A DNA stretch of 64,000 nucleotides from positions 62,001 to 126,000 of the forward strand of contig JAGIAZ010000003.1 of the NCBI GenBank assembly GCA_017744605.1. Reading direction: 5' to 3'. This DNA comes from Sphingobium sp. (GTDB lineage: Bacteria; Pseudomonadota; Alphaproteobacteria; Sphingomonadales; Sphingomonadaceae). The position numbers were made by a program, and so were the translations under genes. Below the pieces are notes generated by a model that saw only the letters and a list, made by a program, of their open reading frames with translations, made no database searches and was not told where the DNA came from. Of the stretch, positions 58,456-64,000 are shown piece by piece (position 1 is the stretch's first letter; every line of letters begins with the position of its first letter).

Positions 58456-58908
58456 ATGAACGAGAAGAAGCGGACCAAAGTCTACGTCATCGACGATTCC
58501 CTGACGTTCAGGGCGATGATGGACACGCTGGTCGGCCAGGACGACGACCTCGAAATCTGCGGCATGGCCGCCGACGCCGAAACGGCGCTCGAGGATATCG
58601 ACTGGCTGCAGCCGGACATCATCCTGCTCGACCAGACGCTGCCGGACATGGACAGCCTCGAATTTCTCGACGCGCTCAAGCAGCATTGGCAAGGCAGCCG
58701 CGTCGTCATGATCGCGCTTGCCGGCGCCGACGGCATGCACGCCTGCCAGATGGCGCTGGACAAGGGCGTCGTCGCCTGTTTCGATAAGTCAAGACTTATC
58801 AGAAACAGTCGCGAGTTCATCACCCTGATGGACGAGATCCGTGGCGGAGAGATCCATCCGGATTGGCACGCAGGCAAGGCCGTCACGCTCGGCGGATCGG
58901 CGGCATAG
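58456..58908 (+). CDS. Single-domain response regulator (receiver)
   Basis: A 150-residue receiver. KVYVIDDSLTFRAMMDTLVG supplies the acidic pair D13/D14. Phospho-acceptor Asp59 is in QPDIILLDQTLPDMDSLEFL, and Lys in ACFDKSRLI is the switch lysine. The N-terminal sequence is CheB/CheY-like, but there is no effector domain. Start at ATG 58456 is supported by GGAGGGAAG. The cognate kinase is unknown. A palindromic repeat follows in the gap to gor. Confidence 0.88.
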   Translation: MNEKKRTKVYVIDDSLTFRAMMDTLVGQDDDLEICGMAADAETALEDIDWLQPDIILLDQTLPDMDSLEFLDALKQHWQGSRVVMIALAGADGMHACQMALDKGVVACFDKSRLIRNSREFITLMDEIRGGEIHPDWHAGKAVTLGGSAA

Positions 58909-58930
58909 ATCCGATCCATCAGAACTGAAA

Positions 58931-59015
58931 CGTCATTGCGAGGCGCCGAAGGCGATGCGGCAATCCATCTCCCGACATCGCCTCGCTGGATTGCTTCGCT
59001 TCGCTCGCAATGACG
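58931..59015. repeat. REPIN-type palindromic repeat, copy 4
   Basis: CGTCATTGCGAGGCGCCGAA and GGCAATCCATCTCCCG, with mirror half TGGATTGCTTCGCTTCGCTC and GCAATGACG. It is nearly identical to the copy at 54198-54281. It lies between the receiver gene and gor. Confidence 0.88.
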
Positions 59016-59093
59016 AACGATGGCTTCGCATTTTTCCGAACCGCCAGATGAGCGGTCCGATCTAAAACATTCCAAGTGTTAATCTTCAGCCGA

Positions 59094-60437
59094 TCACCGC
59101 ATCAACACCAGCTCTTCCGCCATGCTGGGATGCAGGGCGACGGTATCGTCGAAATCCGCCTTGGTGAGCCCCGCCTTCACGGCGATCGCCGCGGCCTGGA
59201 GAATTTCCGGCGCGTCGGGCGAGATCATGTGCAGCCCCACGACCTTGCCGCTGTCGGCATCGCAGATCATCTTGTAGAGGCTGCGCTCGTTACGCCCGGC
59301 CAGCACGTTCTTCATGGGGCGGAAATCGGACGTGTAGACCTTGATATTGCCATAGCTGTTGCGCGCCTCGCCTTCGCTGAGACCGACCGCGCCGATCGGC
59401 GGATGGCTGAACACCGCCGACGGCACATTCCCATAATCGACCGTGCGGGGCGTGCCGCCGAACACGGTGTCGGCAAAGGCCTGGCCTTCGCGAATGGCGA
59501 CCGGCGTCAGCTGGATGCGGTCGGTCACGTCGCCGACGGCGTAGATGCTGTCGACATTGGTCTTGCTATAGCCGTCGACCTTGATCGCGCCCCTGGCCAT
59601 CTCGACGCCGGCCTTGTCGAGACCGAGCCCCTTCACATTGGGCACGCGGCCCGTCGCGAACAGCACCATGTCGGCCGGGATCGGCGCGCCGCCGCCCACA
59701 TGGACGAGCATCGAGCCGTCCTCCAGCTTCTCGATCCGCTCGGGCGGCGCGTTGAAGCGGAAATTGATACCCTTGGAGAGGCTGATATGAAGCAGCCGGT
59801 CGACGATCTGGCTGTCATAGCCGCGCAGAATCTGGTCGCCGCGCACCGCCAGGGTCACATTGCAGCTGAATTCGTTGAAAATGCCGGCGAATTCGTTGGC
59901 GATGTAGCCGCCACCGAAGATGACGACGCGCTTGGGCAGCGTCTCCAGATGGAAGACTTCGTTCGAGGTGATGCCATGCTCGGCGCCCGGGAAATCGGGC
60001 ACCTGGGGCCATGCGCCGGTCGCGACGAGGATATATTTGGCGGTGACGGTCTGCCCGCTGGCGAGACGCAGCGTGTTCGGCCCCTCGATCGTCGCACGCT
60101 CGCGGAAGACGGTCACTTTGTTGTTGTCGAGCGTCTGCGTGTAGAGTCCCTCGAGCCGATCGACATCGGCGAGCACATTGTCGCGCAGCACGTTCCAGTC
60201 GAATGTGCAGTCGGGCACATTCCAGCCGAAGCGGCGCGCGTCCTTGAGGTCTTCGGCGAAATGCGCGCCATAGACGAGCATCTTCTTGGGAACGCAGCCG
60301 CGGATCACGCAGGTGCCGCCGACACGATATTCCTCGGCGACCGCCACTTTCGCGCCATAGCTGGCGGAAACCCGCGCGGCGCGCACGCCGCCCGATCCCG
60401 CGCCGATCACGAACAGGTCGAAATCATAGTCGCTCAT
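59094..60437 (-). CDS. gor: Glutathione-disulfide reductase
   Basis: A 447-residue flavoprotein disulfide reductase. FAD motif DLFVIGAGSGGVRAARVSAS. The redox disulfide C43/C48 is in GGTCVIRGCVPKKMLVYGA. The NADPH-binding motif is VVIFGGGYIANEFAGIFNEF, with an Arg-containing VRGDQILRGYD consistent with NADPH. The dimerisation domain ends with catalytic His in VALHPSMAEELVLM. CVIRGCVPKK is the glutathione reductase form rather than lipoamide dehydrogenase (GGTCLNVGC). It maintains reduced glutathione. The 133-bp gap to pgi has no recognised element. Confidence 0.96.
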   Translation of the reverse strand: MSDYDFDLFVIGAGSGGVRAARVSASYGAKVAVAEEYRVGGTCVIRGCVPKKMLVYGAHFAEDLKDARRFGWNVPDCTFDWNVLRDNVLADVDRLEGLYTQTLDNNKVTVFRERATIEGPNTLRLASGQTVTAKYILVATGAWPQVPDFPGAEHGITSNEVFHLETLPKRVVIFGGGYIANEFAGIFNEFSCNVTLAVRGDQILRGYDSQIVDRLLHISLSKGINFRFNAPPERIEKLEDGSMLVHVGGGAPIPADMVLFATGRVPNVKGLGLDKAGVEMARGAIKVDGYSKTNVDSIYAVGDVTDRIQLTPVAIREGQAFADTVFGGTPRTVDYGNVPSAVFSHPPIGAVGLSEGEARNSYGNIKVYTSDFRPMKNVLAGRNERSLYKMICDADSGKVVGLHMISPDAPEILQAAAIAVKAGLTKADFDDTVALHPSMAEELVLMR

Positions 60438-60570
60438 GCGTCAGCCTCTTGAGAAATCCGTAGCGCGCATATGGGCGCGGCCGGACGCTCCGGCAAAGCA
60501 GTTTTGCTTCTGAGAGTGATAGAGTGCGGTGATGAGAGGTTGGATGACGCCCGGGCAATGCTCGTTTTGC

Positions 60571-62082
60571 TTAGCCCAACGCCGTCTCGATCAGCGCCAT
60601 CGTGCTCGGATCGAAGCCCTGCGCGCCATCCTTCTCGATCGACTTGGCAATCTCCTTGCCCAGCTCGACGCCGAACTGGTCAAAGCTGTTGATCTGCATC
60701 AGGATGCCATTGGCGAAGGTGCGGTGCTCGTAGAAGGCGATGAGCGCGCCTAGCGCGGCGGGTGTGAGATCGTCGATCAGGATCGTGGTCGAGGGCCGGT
60801 TGCCGGGATAGGCGCGTGCTGGATCGGCGGCGTTTTCCTTGCCGCGCATCAGCGCCGCGCCCTGCGCGAAGCAGTTGACCAGCAGGGTCGCGTGATGGGC
60901 GGGATCGAGATTGTCGCCGGCTTCCGTCACGGCGAGAAACTCGACGGGGACGACATGCGTGCCCTGGTGGAGCAGCTGGAAGACGGCATGCTGGGCATCG
61001 GTGCCCACGCCGCCCCAGGTGATCGCGGCGGTCGGCCCATCCACCGGCGTGCCGTCGGCCTTCACGCTCTTGCCGTTGCTCTCCATCTCGAGCTGCTGGA
61101 GATAGCTCGGCAGCAGCCGCAGCCGCTCGTCATAGGCAAAGACCGCGCGGGTCTGGCAAACCATGATGCGGGCATAATATTGATCGACGAAAGCCGCGCG
61201 GAGCGGAATGTTGGCGACCGGCTCGGCATGGCGGAAATGGCGGTCCATCGCCGCCGCACCTTCGAGAAGCTGCTCGAATGCATCCCAGCCGAGCCCGATC
61301 GCGGCAGGAAAGCCGATGGACGACCAGAGCGAGTAGCGCCCGCCCACGCTCTCGGAAAAGCCCAGGATGCGCGTGCTGTCGACGCCCCACTCGATCGCCT
61401 TATCGGGTGCTGCGGTGAGTGCGATCACCCGGCCATAGGGATCCTCGACACCGCCCTCGATCATCCAGTTGATCGCGCTCGCGGCGTTCAGCATCGTTTC
61501 GGTGGTGGTGAAGGTCTTGGATGCGATGACGAGCAATGTCGCGCCCGGATCGAACCGCGCCATGGCCCTTTCCAACGCGACACCGTCGACATTGGAGACG
61601 ATCGCAACGTCATAGCGCGCGTCCGGGCGTGCGAGGGCATCGACGAGCAGATCCGGCCCCAGCGCCGAGCCGCCGATACCGACATGGAGGACATGGCGGA
61701 TGTCGCCCAGCGCGCCCGCCTCGATCGCATCGATCAGCGTGCGCATCCGCAATTTGTGCTCGCGCGCGAGGCCCACGCTCTCCGCCCGCCCCTCGCCGCG
61801 CTCGGCGCTGTGCTCGACCGCACGGCCCTCGGTCATATTGATGGCCTCGCCATTGAACATGGCGGCGCGGCGGCCGGAAAAATCCACGGCGTCGGCGAGT
61901 TGCAGGAAAGCATCGACGGTCTGCGGCGTCAGATGGGTTTTGGAAAAGTCGAAGCGCAGCCCGCCTTCCTCCAGAACCTGGTTGGCGAGGCGATCCGGCT
62001 CCGCGCCGAACAGGTCGCGCAGGTCCGGCACAGGCAGTGCCTTCAACATGTTCCAGGCGGCGGAAATGGCGGCATCGGTCAT
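60571..62082 (-). CDS. pgi: Glucose-6-phosphate isomerase
   Basis: A 503-residue PGI. Sugar-phosphate-binding signatures are HVGIGGSALGPDLLVDAL, LLVIASKTFTTTETMLNA and GGRYSLWSSIGFPAAIGLGW; WGGVGTDAQHAVFQLLHQGT and EHRTFANGILMQINSFDQFG are also present. GEAINMTEGRAVEHSAERGE replaces the usual NxTExRAVLHxALR with Glu where Leu is common. It interconverts glucose-6-P and fructose-6-P. Its stop lies near 60571, and there is no clear downstream terminator. Confidence 0.97.
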   Translation of the reverse strand: MTDAAISAAWNMLKALPVPDLRDLFGAEPDRLANQVLEEGGLRFDFSKTHLTPQTVDAFLQLADAVDFSGRRAAMFNGEAINMTEGRAVEHSAERGEGRAESVGLAREHKLRMRTLIDAIEAGALGDIRHVLHVGIGGSALGPDLLVDALARPDARYDVAIVSNVDGVALERAMARFDPGATLLVIASKTFTTTETMLNAASAINWMIEGGVEDPYGRVIALTAAPDKAIEWGVDSTRILGFSESVGGRYSLWSSIGFPAAIGLGWDAFEQLLEGAAAMDRHFRHAEPVANIPLRAAFVDQYYARIMVCQTRAVFAYDERLRLLPSYLQQLEMESNGKSVKADGTPVDGPTAAITWGGVGTDAQHAVFQLLHQGTHVVPVEFLAVTEAGDNLDPAHHATLLVNCFAQGAALMRGKENAADPARAYPGNRPSTTILIDDLTPAALGALIAFYEHRTFANGILMQINSFDQFGVELGKEIAKSIEKDGAQGFDPSTMALIETALG

Positions 62083-62179
62083 AAAGGCGGCAAGCTCCCC
62101 GGTTCGAACGCACGGACGTTAGCCAAGGCTCCCGAGCTTTGCACGCGCGAAGGCACGCTTCCGCCTGACGTCCAATCAA

Positions 62180-62290
62180 TTCAACCCCGTTCGGGGGAGA
62201 CGCGTGGCGCGCTCGAATGTCGAAGTTCCATTCTTCTTGCCGATGAACAGAAGAAGGGAGAGTTCTTCGACAAGCTCAGGACGAACGGAT
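62180..62290 (-). repeat. Dispersed composite palindromic repeat, copy B (inverse of copy A)
   Basis: This is in the 351-bp gap between pgi and lepB. GTTCGGGGGAGACGCGTGGC with GCGCTCGAATGTCGAA (62189-62224) is the near-complement of 11717-11752. TTCTTCGACAAGCTCAGGAC and GAACGG follow, matching the other end of copy A. The remainder of the gap (62083-62179, 62291-62433) has no gene I recognise, although lepB must have its promoter there. Confidence 0.75.
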
Positions 62291-62433
62291 TTTTAGGTCG
62301 CTATGTGTCCCAATCTGGCATTCGGACTGGTTCATCACGGGATTGCCGCGGCGCTTGACGCAGCGGCGCCCGCCGACCAAATGCGAGGCATGGCACCGCC
62401 ACGGGCCGCCGCCGAGGGAAGGCTCGCACCGAT

Positions 62434-63252
62434 ATGAAGGCCCGTACCGAGCTCAAGGATTTTCTCTCCTTCCTCGTGAAGCTCGCCCTTCTCGTCTATC
62501 TGGTGCGAATCCTCCTGGTTTCGCCCTTCAACATCCCGTCGGAATCGATGCAGCCGCGGCTGCTGATCGGCGACTATCTCCTCGTCGCGAAGTGGCCCTA
62601 TGGCTATTCGCGCTACGCCATCCCCTATGCGACGCTGCCATGGGAAGGCCGCCTGCTGCCACACACGCCGCAGCGCGGCGACGTCGTCGTGTTCGAGGCG
62701 CCGGCGGTGAAGGGCGAGGAGTGGATCAAGCGCGTCATCGGCCTGCCGGGCGACAAGGTGCAGCTGGTCAACGGCACCGTCTATCTCAACGGCGTCGCCG
62801 TGCCGCGCAAGCGGATCGGCGATCTCGTCATCCCGGTCACGCCCAACATGATCGCCGCCGCCGCCAACGAGCACGCCGCCTCGCCCTGCTTCACGCAAGG
62901 CTTCGAGGAGAAGGACCGGCAGGGAAAGCGCTTTTGCCGTTATCCGCGCTTCCATGAGACGCTGCCCAATGGCAAAGGCTATGACGTGCTCGACCTTTTC
63001 GACAGCGAGACCGACAATAGCGCGGTCTATGAAGTGCCCGCGGGGCATCTCTTCGTGATGGGGGACAATCGCGACCGCAGCCGCGACAGCCGCTTTGCCG
63101 TCGAGAATGGCGGCGTCGGCATGCTGCCGATGGACAATCTCGTCGGGCGAGCCCTGGTTTCCTATTATTCGACGACGGGATCGGCAGTCTTGCTCAAGCC
63201 CTGGACATGGCCGGGCGCGGTCCGCGCCGAACGGATCGGCCAAGGCTTTTGA
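62434..63252 (+). CDS. lepB: Signal peptidase I
   Basis: A 272-residue inner-membrane protease that cleaves Sec/Tat signal peptides. One N-terminal membrane helix lies at residues 10-30. Catalytic Ser38 is in FNIPSESMQPRLLIGDY, and Lys99 in EEWIKRVIGLPGDKVQLVNG. GHLFVMGDNRDRSRDSRF is box E (GDNRxxSxDSR). A long insert (PVTPNMIAAAANEHAASPCF and what follows, about 135-185) resembles the E. coli-like larger form. The stop overlaps the rnc start as TTGA. Confidence 0.97.
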   Translation: MKARTELKDFLSFLVKLALLVYLVRILLVSPFNIPSESMQPRLLIGDYLLVAKWPYGYSRYAIPYATLPWEGRLLPHTPQRGDVVVFEAPAVKGEEWIKRVIGLPGDKVQLVNGTVYLNGVAVPRKRIGDLVIPVTPNMIAAAANEHAASPCFTQGFEEKDRQGKRFCRYPRFHETLPNGKGYDVLDLFDSETDNSAVYEVPAGHLFVMGDNRDRSRDSRFAVENGGVGMLPMDNLVGRALVSYYSTTGSAVLLKPWTWPGAVRAERIGQGF

Positions 63253-63917
63253 GCGACACATTCTCCCCCTGGCTCGAAAGGCTGATCGGCGGCGCGCCGG
63301 GCAACATCGCGCTATACGAGCAGGCGCTGACCCATGGCAGCCACGCGGCCGACCATTATGAGCGGCTGGAATTTCTCGGTGACCGCGTCCTGGGCCTGGT
63401 GATCGCGGATTGGCTCTACACGCTCTTCCCGCAGGAAAAGGAAGGCCAGCTCTCCCGGCGGTTCAACACACTGGTCGCGGGCGACACCTGTGCCCAGGTC
63501 GCGCGCGAAATCGGCCTGCCGCCCCATCTCAAGCTCGGCAAGCAAGCGCGGGACGACGGCGCGATCGACAGCGACAATGTACTGGGCGATGCGATGGAGG
63601 CGCTGCTCGGCGCGCTCTATCTCGACAAGGGGCTGGAACCCGCACGCGCCCTGATCAGGGCACTTTGGGAGAAGCGGCTGGACGCCAAGGCCAGCGCGCC
63701 CAAACATCCGAAGTCCGCCCTGCAGGAATGGGCCGCCGCGCATGGCCGCAAGGCGCCGGCCTATGAAATCCTCGACCGCTCCGGCCCGCACCACGCGCTG
63801 CACTTCACCGTGCAGGTCTCGATCCGCGGCGCGGGCGAAGCCAAAGGCGAAGGCAGTTCCAAGCAGGAGGCCGAAACCGCGGCTGCGGCAGCGCTGCTGG
63901 GAATGCTGGGGAGCTGA
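63249..63917 (+). CDS. rnc: Ribonuclease III
   Basis: A 222-residue dsRNA endonuclease. The signature is ERLEFLGDRVLGLVIADWLY, and the catalytic acidic residues are E41, D45, D114 and E117 (DNVLGDAMEALLGALYLDKG). The C-terminal dsRNA-binding domain has PKSALQEWAAAHGRKAPAYE and GEGSSKQEAETAAAAALL. Start TTG 63249 overlaps the lepB stop. No ATG fits between the overlap and the conserved first helix; the in-frame ATG at 63207 lies inside lepB. Confidence 0.95.
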   Translation: MSDTFSPWLERLIGGAPGNIALYEQALTHGSHAADHYERLEFLGDRVLGLVIADWLYTLFPQEKEGQLSRRFNTLVAGDTCAQVAREIGLPPHLKLGKQARDDGAIDSDNVLGDAMEALLGALYLDKGLEPARALIRALWEKRLDAKASAPKHPKSALQEWAAAHGRKAPAYEILDRSGPHHALHFTVQVSIRGAGEAKGEGSSKQEAETAAAAALLGMLGS

Positions 63918-63931
63918 GCGCTCAAGCCACT

Positions 63932-64000
63932 CCCCTCCCGCTTGCGGGAGGGGTCGGAGGAGAGCTAGAGGGCACGGTATCGGCCCTCCCCCAGCCCCTC
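63932..64000. repeat. Dispersed repeat with 10-bp hairpin after rnc, cut by window end
   Basis: CCCCTCCCGC, TT loop, GCGGGAGGGG forms a perfect inverted repeat at 63932-63953. A second C-rich block, CCCTCCCCCAGCCCCTC, runs to the window edge. Composition and layout are like the hairpin at 29055-29076 and of a common sphingomonad repeat type. The gene usually after rnc (era) would lie beyond the window. Confidence 0.65.

Overview
The window is chromosomal DNA of a high-GC alphaproteobacterium, most probably a member of the Sphingomonadaceae. This rests on gene content and local order: the rpoD 3' end; tyrS beside a DOMON-like/DUF1343 pair; an ETF-QO, UDG-like, lytic transglycosylase and moaB string; phaR opposite a PhaC-like hydrolase; and a pccB-mce-mcm-bioB-pccA propionate cluster with an ScfR-type regulator. 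Several dispersed palindromic repeat families of the sort common in sphingomonads also occur. I see no prophage, CRISPR array, integrase, transposase, rRNA or tRNA. Almost everything looks like vertically inherited core or clade-typical genes.

Layout. 1-9.1 kb: rpoD end, a lipoprotein and AraC regulator, DedA, an unknown protein, DUF817, a cytosolic NamZ-type (DUF1343) protein with a DOMON-like partner, tyrS and two PilZ proteins. 9.1-20.8 kb: recG, sdhE, mfd, a small pseudouridine synthase, a membrane protein, a ribosomal-oxygenase-type cupin, recQ, and a secreted DUF8021-like protein that lies between the recQ 3' end and a degenerate second copy of that end. 20.9-25.8 kb: a polyamine cluster (carboxy(nor)spermidine dehydrogenase, a Cys-rich lipoprotein, carboxy(nor)spermidine decarboxylase, then a fold-III ornithine decarboxylase). 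The decarboxylase leader folds over its own Shine-Dalgarno sequence. 26-32.6 kb: a frameshifted MAPEG gene, an RlmD-type methyltransferase, the NAD(P)H-hydrate repair enzyme, ilvD, N-formylglutamate amidohydrolase and ispE. 32.8-40 kb: a tiny membrane protein, ETF-QO, the UDG-like/lytic transglycosylase/moaB operon, DUF805 and an archaeal/eukaryal-type prolyl-tRNA synthetase. 40.2-44.9 kb: phaR, PhaC-like, thiolase and an HWE hybrid kinase. 44.9-47.6 kb: alr and an MFS transporter.

47.6-58.3 kb holds a complete propionyl-CoA to succinyl-CoA route: pccA, biotin synthase, methylmalonyl-CoA mutase, an enoyl-CoA hydratase family member, epimerase, pccB and a divergent ScfR regulator. TTTGCAAA-like boxes fill the pccB-regulator gap. 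The operon is interrupted between pccB and mce by a GIY-YIG nuclease gene bracketed by copies of one palindromic repeat family. 58.4-64 kb: a receiver protein, gor, pgi, lepB and rnc.

The observations most worth following are the repeat-bracketed GIY-YIG module (54.2-54.74 kb), the SD-sequestering leader of the ornithine decarboxylase gene (24.59-24.65 kb), the duplicated recQ 3' end around the DUF8021-like gene (19.68-20.82 kb), and the operator-like array at 56.74-56.89 kb.
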